A stretch of DNA of 64,000 bases from an uncultured Muribaculaceae bacterium (GTDB lineage: Bacteria > Bacteroidota > Bacteroidia > Bacteroidales > Muribaculaceae), in NCBI GenBank assembly GCA_910579035.1, contig CAJTSR010000003.1, positions 1 to 64,000 on the forward strand. The letters are read 5' to 3'. Of the stretch, positions 35,548 to 43,957 are shown piece by piece; position 1 is the first letter of the stretch, and each line of letters opens with the position of its first letter. A program made the position numbers and the translations under genes. Below the pieces are notes generated by a model. That model saw only the letters and a program-made list of their open reading frames with translations. It had not been told where the DNA came from and did not search any database.

Positions 35548-37590
35548 TCAGGGCCGTGTGATGCGCTTTATAAGGTTGTAGGCAGGTATTATGCCGAGTT
35601 CGCCGGCCTTGCTGAGGTCGGCCACGCCCTCGTTGCTTCGTCCTGCCTTCAGGGCTATGTAGCCCCGGTTGTAGTACGCCTCGCCGAAGTCGGGCTTAAG
35701 CTCGATAGCTTTGTTGTAGGCGGCTGTGGCAAGGTCGTATTCTTCGAGTTCGTAGAGGATATTGCCTTTGTTGTAATATGCCACGGCGGAGCGGGGCGAG
35801 AGGCTGATTGCGCGGTCGAGGTCGTCGGCTATGTCGTTGAGCGCCTTGCGTCCGAGCGATGCGCGGGTGAGCGCGTCGTAACTCTGGGAGGACGACGAGT
35901 TGCGCTCGAGCTGATAGCGGCTGTAGCGGGCCTGGGCGCGTATGAGGTAGTTCAGGGCAAGGTCGGGAGCCATCGTTATGGCGCGGTCTATGTCTTTCTC
36001 TGCGTTCTGGTAGTCGCGCACCGTTATGAAGTCGAGGGCGCGGCCTATGTGGTCGATAGGGCGTGCGGCATGGGTGGCAAGGTGCGAGTTGTAGTATTCG
36101 ATGCTTTGGAAGTGGCGCGCTATGACGGCTTCGTCGAGAGCCGGCACGACGCTTGTCACCACCAGCACGAAGCGCAGCTGCCGGGTGGCGTTGAGGTCGT
36201 CGACCTCGCGTATGTAGTAGGTGTTGCGGCGCAGTTCGGTTGGGGCGGAGTAGAACGACAGCTGCATCATAGGTTCGATTTCTATGTTGATATTGCGGTC
36301 CTGCACCTTGCCGCGTATCGCCGAGTTGTTGTACTCCTCCTGTATCGAGGCGTTGTCGTCGACGGTAAGGAGCGAGGCGAAGCGTTTCGATACCAGCTCA
36401 TCGGGGATGGCCTCGTCGTCGGCTTCGCTGCCCGGTGTTGAAGTATCGCTGCCGCCTTCCTCTGCCGGTTCAGGCTCCTGCCTGAGGGCGAGCGCCTTTG
36501 CCTTGGCGTTCTTGAAATCGCGTTCTGCTTTGGCCAGTTGTCCGCTCTCGCGGTATAGCTCGCCACGCAGGTAGAGTGCTCCGGGGAAGTCGGGAAAGCG
36601 GTCTGCCACGCGGCTTATGTCGGCGATGGCGCCTTCTGTGTTGCCTTTGGCGCGATAAATCATCGCGCGGTTGTAGAGCGCGCGGTAGTCGTCGGGGTCG
36701 AGCTCCAGCACACGGTTGAAATCCTCAAGGGCGAGGTCGTTGGCGTTGACCTCTGCCAAAAGCAGGCCCCGGTTGAAGAGGGCGACGGCGTTGTACGGCT
36801 CAAGCGACAGGGCGTAGTCGTAGTCGGCCATGGCGCCATTGTACGAATCGAGATTGTAGCGGAGGAAGGCGCGGTTTATGTACAGGCCGGCCACGCGTGG
36901 CATAAGCTTGATGGCTTGGTCGATGTCGGCGAGCGCGCCTTCAAAATCGGCGTGCGACTTTATGGCTATGTCTGCCCGCATTATGTATGCGTTGGCGGCG
37001 TTTTTGTTTATACTGAGCGCCTTGTCGATGTCGGCTTTGGCCGCCACGGTGTCGGCTTGTTCCAGTTCCACGCGGGCGCGTCCGAGGTAGGCGTTGTCAA
37101 AGCCGGGGTAGTATCCTATTATTTCGTCGAAGGCTTCGCGGGCGGCATCGTTTTCCTTGATGTCGATCAGCGCGAGCGCGCGGTTGAAGAGCAGCTGTCT
37201 GTTGCGAGGCAGCAGCTTGAGAGCCTCGGTGTAGTCGTCGATTGCAGCGCGGTTTTTGCCGAGATTCTGGCGCGCCACTCCTCGAACTTCCCATGCGTCT
37301 GTAAGGAATGGGTTAAGTTCCAGCGCCTTTGCGGCATCTGCTTCGGCTCCGTTGTAGTCCTCGAGGTTGAGCTTGGCTATGGCGCGGAGGAAGTATGGCT
37401 GGGCGAGATATGGCTTGGCCTGTATGGCTTGGTTGAAGTACTGTATGGACAGCATATAGTCTTCAAAATAGAGTGCGTTCTGGCCTATGCGCAACACCTG
37501 CTCAGTGTTTACCTGCGACCATAAAGGCATAGCGCCCGCTACCATAGCGAGCGCGAGTATGAAGTGTCGGATTAGTCGTATAGGATTCAT
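35548..37590 (-). CDS. Large exported TPR-repeat protein
   Basis: This 680-residue protein has a signal peptide (MNPIRLIRHFILALAMVAGA, cleaved after LWSQ). It contains two arrays of TPR units (about 30-390 and 560-670), with textbook repeats such as AKALELNPFLTDAWEVRGVA and NRGLLLAEVNANDLALEDFN, separated by a less ordered linker rich in Ser, Glu and Asp. Such proteins scaffold periplasmic or outer-membrane complexes in Bacteroidetes; the partner is unknown. The ATG at 37590 is chosen by the signal peptide. A TATTTTTG box ends 4 bases before it. Confidence 0.85.
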   Translation of the reverse strand: MNPIRLIRHFILALAMVAGAMPLWSQVNTEQVLRIGQNALYFEDYMLSIQYFNQAIQAKPYLAQPYFLRAIAKLNLEDYNGAEADAAKALELNPFLTDAWEVRGVARQNLGKNRAAIDDYTEALKLLPRNRQLLFNRALALIDIKENDAAREAFDEIIGYYPGFDNAYLGRARVELEQADTVAAKADIDKALSINKNAANAYIMRADIAIKSHADFEGALADIDQAIKLMPRVAGLYINRAFLRYNLDSYNGAMADYDYALSLEPYNAVALFNRGLLLAEVNANDLALEDFNRVLELDPDDYRALYNRAMIYRAKGNTEGAIADISRVADRFPDFPGALYLRGELYRESGQLAKAERDFKNAKAKALALRQEPEPAEEGGSDTSTPGSEADDEAIPDELVSKRFASLLTVDDNASIQEEYNNSAIRGKVQDRNINIEIEPMMQLSFYSAPTELRRNTYYIREVDDLNATRQLRFVLVVTSVVPALDEAVIARHFQSIEYYNSHLATHAARPIDHIGRALDFITVRDYQNAEKDIDRAITMAPDLALNYLIRAQARYSRYQLERNSSSSQSYDALTRASLGRKALNDIADDLDRAISLSPRSAVAYYNKGNILYELEEYDLATAAYNKAIELKPDFGEAYYNRGYIALKAGRSNEGVADLSKAGELGIIPAYNLIKRITRP

Positions 37591-37594
37591 TCGA

Positions 37595-37602
37595 CAAAAA
37601 TA
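37595..37602 (-). promoter_or_regulatory. -7 box immediately before the TPR gene ATG
   Basis: TATTTTTG on the minus strand fits TAnnTTTG, with only four bases to the ATG at 37590. If used, the mRNA would be leaderless or nearly so. No -33 TTTG was found at the right spacing. Confidence 0.35.
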
Positions 37603-37662
37603 CGAAAATCTCGGCGAGTTTGGGTGCGGGCGACGTTTAAAAAGTCTAATTTGACATAAATG

Positions 37663-37700
37663 AATCGGGATAAGTGGATTGTGTCGCACTTATCCCGATT
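37663..37700 (-). terminator. Hairpin terminator after the nucleoside phosphorylase gene
   Basis: A perfect 14-bp stem (37663-37676 with 37687-37700) and a 10-base loop lie 20 bases past the stop at 37720. The minus-strand tail is T-rich but not a continuous run. Confidence 0.65.
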
Positions 37701-37719
37701 ATTTCGTGTCCCTGAAAAA

Positions 37720-38592
37720 TCAGATGCGTTCGAGGACTGTGGCTATGAGGTCGCGAATGCCCTGCTTGTAGTTGGGATTGGCCTCGGTTTTGAAGCGGTT
37801 GGCGATGATGGAGCATACCGTCATGCAGCGGTGTCCCATCAGGCGTCCGAGTCCGGCAAGCGGGGCGCTTTCCATCTCGTAGTTGGTGATACGGCGCCCG
37901 TGGTGCTCGAATTCCTCGATTCGGCGGTTGAGGTTGGGATTCGACAGCGGCAGGCGCAACTCGCGGCCCTGCGGGCCGTAAAATCCGACAGCCGAGATGG
38001 TGTTGCCCCGCACCATGTCGTCGCGTCCGATCTGCTCTACCAGCTCTGCGTCGGCATCTACCACGTATGGCTTGGCCCAGAGCGGGTTCCAGCCGGTATG
38101 CTCGCACAGTGCCTTTTCAAATTCGAGGTCGGCCACGTCGTTGCGTCCCGCATAGTAGTTGAGCACGCCGTCGAATCCTATTGATTTTTCGGCTATTACG
38201 GGTGTGCCCAGCGACAGCTCCGGCTGCAGGCCGCCGGAGGTGCCGATGCGCACCATGGTGAGAACACGCTTCTGCTCACGCACTTCGCGGGTGGCGAAAT
38301 CGATGTTTGCCAGAGCGTCAAGCTCGTTTATCACGATGTCGATATTGTCCGGGCCTATGCCGTGGCTGAGGCACATTATAGGCTTGCCTTTGTATGTGCC
38401 GCCGATTGTGTGGAACTCGCGAGAGCTTACCTCGAAGGTCTTGGTGTCGAAGAACGATGCCACCATGTCGACGCGGGCGGGGTCGCCTACGAGTATGATG
38501 CGGTCGGTGAGCTGTTCGGGGAGGAGGTGCAGGTGGAATACCGAGCCGTCGGGGTTGATTATGAGTTCGGATTCGGGAATGATTTTTTTCAT
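37720..38592 (-). CDS. Nucleoside phosphorylase (uridine phosphorylase-like)
   Basis: This 290-residue protein belongs to the NP-I nucleoside phosphorylase fold: DRIILVGDPARVDMVASFF (phosphate-binding loop), MCLSHGIGPDNIDIVINEL and VRIGTSGGLQPELSLGTPVI. It cleaves a nucleoside, probably uridine, with phosphate to yield base and ribose-1-phosphate for salvage. It lies 45 bp downstream of dprA on the same strand and ends at a clear hairpin. Confidence 0.9.
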   Translation of the reverse strand: MKKIIPESELIINPDGSVFHLHLLPEQLTDRIILVGDPARVDMVASFFDTKTFEVSSREFHTIGGTYKGKPIMCLSHGIGPDNIDIVINELDALANIDFATREVREQKRVLTMVRIGTSGGLQPELSLGTPVIAEKSIGFDGVLNYYAGRNDVADLEFEKALCEHTGWNPLWAKPYVVDADAELVEQIGRDDMVRGNTISAVGFYGPQGRELRLPLSNPNLNRRIEEFEHHGRRITNYEMESAPLAGLGRLMGHRCMTVCSIIANRFKTEANPNYKQGIRDLIATVLERI

Positions 38593-38637
38593 ATCGATAG
38601 TTTGTATGTCAGTTAATATATAAACGTTGTTACCCCC

Positions 38638-39762
38638 TCAGCGGGTTTTGGCTGTCACGCCGTATCGTCCGCCGGGGAGGGATATTAGAATGTCGTCCAT
38701 CTCCATTTCAAAGAGTATGCCGCTCAGCCGCGAGTATGGTATGCCTATGCCGGTGCAGATGTCGTTGACAGTGGCGCCGGGATTGGCATTGATGAAGTCG
38801 ATTATTCCGCGTTGCTCTTCGCCAAGCTCGAAGTCGAGGCTCTGCTGCTCGCCCTCCCGCGGCTTCGGAGTCCAGCCGGTGGCTTCTATAAGGTCGGCGG
38901 CGTCGCGTATTAGCGATGCCGTGTGCGAGGCTATGAGGGCGTTGCAGCCGCGGCTGTAGGGGTCGAATGCCCGGCCGGGTGCGGCCATTACCTCGCGGTT
39001 GTATGCCGAGGCTATGCGGGCTGTGGCCATGGCGCCGCCGCGAAGGTCGCTTTCGACTACCACCGTCACATCGGCCATCCCGGCCACTATGCGGTTGCGG
39101 GCGAGGAAGTTGCCCCGGTGTATGCTGTCGATGCTCCGGTACTCGGTGGCTATGAATCCGCCGTCGGCTACGATGCGGCGCGCGTGGTCGCGGTGGTCGG
39201 CGGGGTATATGGTGTTGAGGCCGTGGGCGAGCACGGCGCCGGTGGGTATGCCTGCCGATATGGCGGCTTTGTGGGCGGCGATGTCTATGCCGTAAGCCAG
39301 TCCGCTGATTATCACTATGCTGTCGAGCGCGTCGGCAAGCTCTTCGACGAGGCGCCGGGTAAACTCGGCGCCGTATGATGTGGCGTGGCGGGTGCCGACT
39401 ATGGCCACGGCATGGGCGTAGTCGGTGGTGCTGTTGCCTGCGGTAAAGAGCATGGCCGGGGCGTCGCTGCATTCGGCAAGACGCCGGGGATATCCGCTGT
39501 CGGTATGGTATATGGCCCGGACGTTGCTGCGGCTTACAAATTCGGCCTCGCGGCGGCCCGCATCGAGTGCTTCCTTTCGTCGGCTGTCGGAAAAATAGTC
39601 GGGCTTAAGGCCCGTCATGGCGGCGAGCGCGCGGGGTTCGAGCGAGAAGAATGCCTCCGGCGTCACGCCGAGCGAGCCCATACGTGTGGCCGTTCCCGCA
39701 TTTATGTTGCGGTAGCCGGAAAAGGCAATAAGCCTTGCAAGTTCCTCGTGCGGTCGTTCCAT
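38638..39762 (-). CDS. dprA: DNA-processing protein DprA
   Basis: This 374-residue protein has a central Rossmann-like DprA domain with VAIVGTRHATSYGAEF, VIISGLAYGIDIAAHKAAI and FLARNRIVAGMADVTVVVES. A SAM-like N-terminal region precedes it, and a winged-helix DML1-type C-terminus (ANPGATVNDICTGIGIPYSRLSGILFEME) follows. DprA loads RecA onto incoming single-stranded DNA during transformation. Its ATG overlaps the stop of the thioesterase gene by one base (TGATG). Confidence 0.94.
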   Translation of the reverse strand: MERPHEELARLIAFSGYRNINAGTATRMGSLGVTPEAFFSLEPRALAAMTGLKPDYFSDSRRKEALDAGRREAEFVSRSNVRAIYHTDSGYPRRLAECSDAPAMLFTAGNSTTDYAHAVAIVGTRHATSYGAEFTRRLVEELADALDSIVIISGLAYGIDIAAHKAAISAGIPTGAVLAHGLNTIYPADHRDHARRIVADGGFIATEYRSIDSIHRGNFLARNRIVAGMADVTVVVESDLRGGAMATARIASAYNREVMAAPGRAFDPYSRGCNALIASHTASLIRDAADLIEATGWTPKPREGEQQSLDFELGEEQRGIIDFINANPGATVNDICTGIGIPYSRLSGILFEMEMDDILISLPGGRYGVTAKTR

Positions 39763-40175
39763 CAGTCGAGGTATCGGGCAAATGCTTCGGCGAGTTCGTT
39801 GCCGCGCGACAGGCGTCCGCCTGCATAGCAGGCTATGTCGACAAGCGCGCGCACCACAGGCTCGCCATCGGGTGTGAAAATATCCTGGCCGAACACAAAC
39901 ACAGGGCCGCGCCGGCTTAACCTGAGTTTGCTCACCATGCTTTCTCCAAGTCCGAGCGGACGGAGGTATTTGATATCGATTCGCGACACTACGGGAGTAA
40001 GCCCTCGGGCACGCATTGCGGCGAACGACAGCCCGGCTTCCTCGCAGAACTCGTGGCGGGTGTGCTCGAGATAGTGGAGATAGTTGGCATTGTTCACAAT
40101 GCCCTCGGCATCGACCTCGTAGTCGCGCACTTTGATGGGCATTTCATATATATATGGTTTTTCTTCGGTGTGCAT
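39762..40175 (-). CDS. Acyl-CoA thioesterase, 4HBT hotdog family
   Basis: This 137-residue hotdog-fold protein has the 4HBT signature VRDYEVDAEGIVNNANYLHYLEHTR, in which the Asp/Tyr pair and the following Asn region form the active site. It probably hydrolyses an acyl-CoA or acyl-ACP thioester. The ATG at 40175 is preferred over the earlier ATG at 40223 because a TATCTTTG -7 box (40200-40207) lies between them. It is coupled to dprA. Confidence 0.87.
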   Translation of the reverse strand: MHTEEKPYIYEMPIKVRDYEVDAEGIVNNANYLHYLEHTRHEFCEEAGLSFAAMRARGLTPVVSRIDIKYLRPLGLGESMVSKLRLSRRGPVFVFGQDIFTPDGEPVVRALVDIACYAGGRLSRGNELAEAFARYLD

Positions 40176-40199
40176 ATGGCATGTAAGTTGTGGCGAAGC

Positions 40200-40207
40200 C
40201 AAAGATA
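40200..40207 (-). promoter_or_regulatory. -7 box (TATCTTTG) for the thioesterase-dprA operon
   Basis: TATCTTTG matches TAnnTTTG on the minus strand, 25 bases before the ATG at 40175. It decides the start choice, since the alternative ATG at 40223 would lie upstream of the transcript. The -33 element is not clear. Confidence 0.5.
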
Positions 40208-40259
40208 CAAAATTATCAGACATCTTTGCACGAGGTTTCGAGTATTCCCACGGTGGTGC

Positions 40260-41099
40260 TCATAAGGTGCAGCTTGATACCGTGGGAAGCCACCACAGAT
40301 TGTCGTTGAAAAAGTCGCCTATGTGCTTTTTGCGTCTGGGCGTTATCAAGCCCGCTGCAAACTGCGGCGTGAGCCTGTCGGCGAGGCTGAAGCATTCGGA
40401 GCGTTCCCATTCGGCTATCTTTTCTGTAGCCGAACCCGCCGGAGGCGGCCATATCGCGTCGCGTCGTCGCAGCATTATTCTGTCGCCGTTGGCGCGCAGA
40501 CCGGCTATGCGCTGGAAGAAGTCGACAATTTCGCCTTTCACTATGTGGGCGTGTATGCGCGAAGGCTTGTTCAGCGCGAGCTTTCGGACGGTGGCGCGGC
40601 TCAATCCTGTGGCATTGAAGGTGTATGCGTCGCAGCCGGTGCGCATGGCGCATGCTGCGGCAAGCCCGCCTCCCATCGAGTGGCCGGTGAATATGAGCCT
40701 CGAGCAGGGCAGTGTGCTGCAATGGCGCATGATGGCTTCGGCGTTTCTCACAGCGAGGTCGTACTGCGGGCCTCCGCCTGCCGTTATCTGGCGGGCGCTC
40801 GTCAGCCAGTCGGAAACGCTCAGCAGTTCCGTCCCGGCCAGGGAATAGACGTACAGCTGCGTGCCGTCCCGGCCGATGCGGCGGTATAGCGCCGACTTGA
40901 GGTTGCTCGCTTTGTCGAAAAACAGAACTTTGCCTCCGACGTCGCCTTCGCCCAGAAGCTCCCACTGCGGTAGAGGGGATATTTCGCCGGGGTGGTAGGC
41001 ATCGGCAGCAAGAAGCGAGCACTCGAATGCCCGCAGCGCATGGTCGCTGCTTTCGGGCAGATGTTGGTTGCTTGTTATGTCGGCAATGTGCTGCTTCAT
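40260..41099 (-). CDS. Class 3 lipase-like alpha/beta hydrolase
   Basis: This 279-residue protein has the nucleophile elbow GHSMGGG (139-145, Ser141) after SRLIFT, and AYTFNATGLSRA later, consistent with the lipase class 3 / DUF2974-like fold. There is no signal peptide, so it is probably intracellular. The likely reaction is ester or lipid hydrolysis; the substrate is unknown. The start ATG is at 41099. Confidence 0.75.
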   Translation of the reverse strand: MKQHIADITSNQHLPESSDHALRAFECSLLAADAYHPGEISPLPQWELLGEGDVGGKVLFFDKASNLKSALYRRIGRDGTQLYVYSLAGTELLSVSDWLTSARQITAGGGPQYDLAVRNAEAIMRHCSTLPCSRLIFTGHSMGGGLAAACAMRTGCDAYTFNATGLSRATVRKLALNKPSRIHAHIVKGEIVDFFQRIAGLRANGDRIMLRRRDAIWPPPAGSATEKIAEWERSECFSLADRLTPQFAAGLITPRRKKHIGDFFNDNLWWLPTVSSCTL

Positions 41100-41172
41100 G
41101 GTGCTAATATACGAAAAATCCTCGATTTGCACGCTATCCGAGTTAATGAATGTTAATATTTGCGAGTTTAAG

Positions 41173-41193
41173 GTACTATGTATTGCATAGTAC
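41173..41193. promoter_or_regulatory. PadR-type palindromic operator over the padR promoter
   Basis: GTACTATG (41173-41180), 5 bases, then CATAGTAC (41186-41193) is a perfect palindrome. The promoter is TTG (41183-41185), 20 bases, TACATTTG (41206-41213), so the -33 box sits inside the palindrome's centre. Binding of the PadR protein here would block sigma-factor contact and give auto-repression. Confidence 0.75.
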
Positions 41194-41275
41194 TGTAAAA
41201 GATTCTACATTTGCATCGTCGAAACAGACATTCCCTCTAATCCTACAATCTATAAAGACAAATTTCACCAACAGC

Positions 41276-41695
41276 ATGAACATCGACAATCTGAAATCGC
41301 AAATGCGCAAGGGGATGCTGGAGTTCTGTGTGCTGCTTCTGCTTCGCAACGGCGACGCCTATGCCTCGCAAATAATCGCAAGTATGAAGGACGCCCATCT
41401 GATAGTGATGGAAGGCACGCTTTATCCGCTTCTCACCCGTCTGAAGAACGACGGGCTTCTTGCCTACCGATGGGAGGAATCACCGTCTGGGCCGCCGCGA
41501 AAGTACTATTCGCTGACCCCGCTCGGCTTCCAGTTCCTCGAACAGCTCAAATCCTCTTGGGACGAAATATCCCATACCGTCAACCATATTCTCGCCCCCG
41601 ACTCATTCTCCTCCTCACCATCTTCCTCGGAGTCTGCTATCGAGGTTTTACCGCCACCTATTGAAATCAACGAAGTAATACCTACCCAAGAATGA
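41276..41695 (+). CDS. PadR family transcriptional regulator
   Basis: This 139-residue protein has the PadR winged helix: QMRKGMLEFCVLLLLRNGDAYASQII, then EGTLYPLLTRLKNDGLLAYRW and GPPRKYYSLTPLG. Its C-terminal helix is short and is followed by a Ser/Pro-rich tail, the small-subfamily layout. It probably represses its own operon through the palindrome at 41173-41193. Its stop overlaps the ATG of the PspC gene by 4 bp, the usual Bacteroidetes padR-pspC pairing, linked to envelope stress in related systems. Confidence 0.92.
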   Translation: MNIDNLKSQMRKGMLEFCVLLLLRNGDAYASQIIASMKDAHLIVMEGTLYPLLTRLKNDGLLAYRWEESPSGPPRKYYSLTPLGFQFLEQLKSSWDEISHTVNHILAPDSFSSSPSSSESAIEVLPPPIEINEVIPTQE

Positions 41696-42732
41696 AACGT
41701 ACATATCCTGCAAATATAAACGGACAGATATTTTATATCGACGAAGACGCCTACCTTATGCTGCAAGACTATCTGCTGCAGCTCAAAGCCACTTTCCGGG
41801 GGCCTGAAGGCGAGGAGATAGTAGCCGATATAGAAAGCCGCATACGCGAACACTTCGACGAGCGCATCGCGGCAGGTTCTTCGGTGATAGTGCTTGGCGA
41901 TGTTACGGGCGTGATCGAAACCATGGGTCGTCCCGAGCAGATTTCGGAAGACAGCGGCGTGTCCGCGCAGCCCGCACAGGCTGCAGGAACCGCTGACGAC
42001 GAATTGGCCGAGGACTCCGAAAAGCCCTTTGTAAGCTTTAACATACCGGGTCGCAAACGCTTGTACCGCAATATGAAAAACAAGGTTTTCGGCGGTGTTT
42101 TCGGCGGTCTTGCCACCTATCTGGGCTTGAACGCCAATATAATGCGGCTGCTGTATGCGGCGTTGACCTGCCTTACATATTTCTGGCCGCTAACCGTGCT
42201 CTACCTCATACTGTGGATGATTATACCGCCGGCAACCACTCCGCGCCGAGTGCTCGAACTGAAAGGCGAGCCGGTGACTCCCGGCACTGTGGGACAGACC
42301 GTGATAGCCAACAGCCCGGCTGTGGCAGATGTTGCCGAATCGGATCTCAACGAAAATTTCTTCACCACTTTTTTCGGAATCGTCGGTAAGGTCATAATGG
42401 CCTTCTTGGGTCTTATCGGCGCCGTGGCAGGCTTCGGACTGCTTGTGGGCTTTATAGCGGTGGCCATCTGCTTGCTCTGCTCTTATGGCTGGAACATACC
42501 GGTCGAAATTCTCGATCTTCCCCCGCTTGACAATGGCTTGATGTACACTGTGGCGGTTCTGATATGGCTGCTGGCCGGTGCCGTGGCATGCGGAGCGCTT
42601 GTATGGGCAGCCTGCTCTGTTCTCTTCAATACGCGCGGCGCCTCCCGTGCAACTAAAATCACTACTCTCATCATGGAAATATTACTCATAGCCGCAGGTA
42701 TAGCCTCTATCGCTATCGCGAACGCCCTCTAA
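41692..42732 (+). CDS. PspC-domain membrane protein
   Basis: This 346-residue protein has a soluble N-terminal region (1-115) with an acidic segment. A PspC domain follows (about 120-180, RKRLYRNMKNKVFGGVFGGLATYLGLN, then LLYAALTCLTYFWPLTVLYLILWMIIP), and three or four further membrane helices in the C-terminal half. PspC proteins take part in membrane-stress signalling. It is translated from an ATGA overlap with padR and is likely controlled by the same operator. Confidence 0.9.
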   Translation: MKRTYPANINGQIFYIDEDAYLMLQDYLLQLKATFRGPEGEEIVADIESRIREHFDERIAAGSSVIVLGDVTGVIETMGRPEQISEDSGVSAQPAQAAGTADDELAEDSEKPFVSFNIPGRKRLYRNMKNKVFGGVFGGLATYLGLNANIMRLLYAALTCLTYFWPLTVLYLILWMIIPPATTPRRVLELKGEPVTPGTVGQTVIANSPAVADVAESDLNENFFTTFFGIVGKVIMAFLGLIGAVAGFGLLVGFIAVAICLLCSYGWNIPVEILDLPPLDNGLMYTVAVLIWLLAGAVACGALVWAACSVLFNTRGASRATKITTLIMEILLIAAGIASIAIANAL

Positions 42733-42916
42733 GAGAGTGTTTGAATTTAACACGAAGAAATATTAATTGGTCATCTTTCTATTCCCTCAAGGTCTTTTCG
42801 GGCTTTTTCCGCCAAGTTTCATCGGTCACGATGCCCGCATCGCTCCCTCTTCAACTTGCGAAAAACGCTCCGAAAATCCTCTTTGAGTGAATAGAAGTGA
42901 AATTCAAACACTCTCT
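42732..42916. mobile_element. MITE-like element with 17-bp terminal inverted repeats
   Basis: Bases 42732-42748 (starting AGAGAGTGTTTGAA) are perfectly complementary to 42900-42916. Inside, CTATTCCCTCAA pairs with TTGAGTGAATAG, the next segments also pair imperfectly, and CGATGCCCGCATCG (42829-42842) forms the tip, so nearly the whole 185 bp folds into one long hairpin. It has no open reading frame of note. It lies just after the pspC stop codon. Confidence 0.7.
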
Positions 42917-42959
42917 AAGGAAGGCGGCAGCGCAATTGCTTTGGAATGTGTATAATATA

Positions 42960-42994
42960 AGAGGGTGTTTCATAATATCTGTTACACACCCTCT
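42960..42994. repeat. Second hairpin with related ends
   Basis: AGAGGGTGT (42960-42968) pairs with ACACCCTCT (42986-42994). The end sequence resembles the MITE-like element's AGAGAGTGT terminus, so it may be a degenerate relic of the same family. Confidence 0.5.
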
Positions 42995-43015
42995 AAGCGC
43001 TGCAGAGGAAACAAC

Positions 43016-43053
43016 AACGGGTCTGTGCCGATGCAAGGTACAGACCCGTTTTC
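43016..43053 (+). terminator. Terminator facing the padR-pspC side
   Basis: AACGGGTCTGT (43016-43026) pairs with ACAGACCCGTT (43040-43050), an 11-bp stem followed by a short T run on the plus strand. It could end transcripts from the padR-pspC operon. Confidence 0.6.
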
Positions 43054-43063
43054 GTGGGATATG

Positions 43064-43106
43064 GCAAAAAAACACGCCGCGTTTTCCGATGAGGAACGCG
43101 GCGTGT
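43064..43106 (-). terminator. Rho-independent terminator of the sdhCAB operon
   Basis: ACACGCCGCGTT (43072-43083) pairs with AACGCGGCGTGT (43095-43106), a 12-bp GC-rich stem. On the minus strand it is followed by a run of about six Ts. It lies 20 bases past the sdhB stop. Confidence 0.88.
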
Positions 43107-43125
43107 CGGTATTATATACTGTGGA

Positions 43126-43881
43126 TTATTCGGAGCACTTGGCTGCGATGTATTCGCGGTTGAGTCGGGCTATATTGCTCAGAGGAATGTTCTTGGGGCA
43201 TTCGGCGGCGCAGGCTCCTGTGTTGGTGCAGTTGCCGAAGCCGAGTTCGTCCATCTTGCGTACCATGGCGCGGGCGCGGCGCTTGCGCTCTACCTGGCCC
43301 TGGGGCAGGAGTGCGAACTGGCTTACCTTGGCCGATACGAAGAGCATTGCGGAGCCGTTCTTGCAGGCTGCCACGCAGGCGCCGCAGCCGATACATGTGG
43401 CGGAGTCCATGGCAACGTCGGCCACTTCCTTGCTGATGGGGAGGCTATTTGCGTCCTGAGCGCCGCCGCAGTTGAACGACACGTAGCCGCCGGCCTGCTG
43501 GATTTTATCGAATGCGTTGCGGTCTACCATAAGGTCGCGAATCACGGGGAACGCGGCCGAGCGCCAAGGCTCGATTGTGATGGTGTCGCCGTCGTTGAAC
43601 TTACGCATGTGGAGCTGGCAGGTAGTGATGCCCTGAACGGGACCGTGGGGGTGTCCGTTGATGTAGAGCGAGCACATACCGCAGATGCCTTCGCGGCAGT
43701 CGCTGTCGAATACTACGGGTTCTTCGCCTTTCTCAACGAGCTGCTGGTTGAGCATATCGAGCATTTCGAGGAAGCTGCTGCCTGTCGAAACGTTGTCGAG
43801 GTGGTAGTTGACGAACTGTCCTTTCTCCTTGGGACCACGTTGACGCCAAATTTTCAGATTTACGCTGATTGTATTTTCCAT
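43126..43881 (-). CDS. sdhB: Succinate dehydrogenase / fumarate reductase iron-sulfur subunit
   Basis: This 251-residue subunit carries the electron relay between the flavoprotein and the membrane. The [2Fe-2S] cluster ligands are in DCREGICGMC (C62, C67, C70) with a fourth Cys at 88. The C-terminal domain has CIGCGACVAAC and CTNTGACAAECPK for the [4Fe-4S] and [3Fe-4S] clusters. It is the last gene of the operon; the gap after sdhA is 76 bp and a strong terminator follows. In anaerobic Bacteroidales this complex works mainly as a fumarate reductase. Confidence 0.96.
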   Translation of the reverse strand: MENTISVNLKIWRQRGPKEKGQFVNYHLDNVSTGSSFLEMLDMLNQQLVEKGEEPVVFDSDCREGICGMCSLYINGHPHGPVQGITTCQLHMRKFNDGDTITIEPWRSAAFPVIRDLMVDRNAFDKIQQAGGYVSFNCGGAQDANSLPISKEVADVAMDSATCIGCGACVAACKNGSAMLFVSAKVSQFALLPQGQVERKRRARAMVRKMDELGFGNCTNTGACAAECPKNIPLSNIARLNREYIAAKCSE

Positions 43882-43957
43882 TATTATATGTAAAGTATTT
43901 GGTAGGGCTGCCCGGCACCGGGTGTGCGATTCCGGGCTGCCCCGCGTGGTTTATCGA

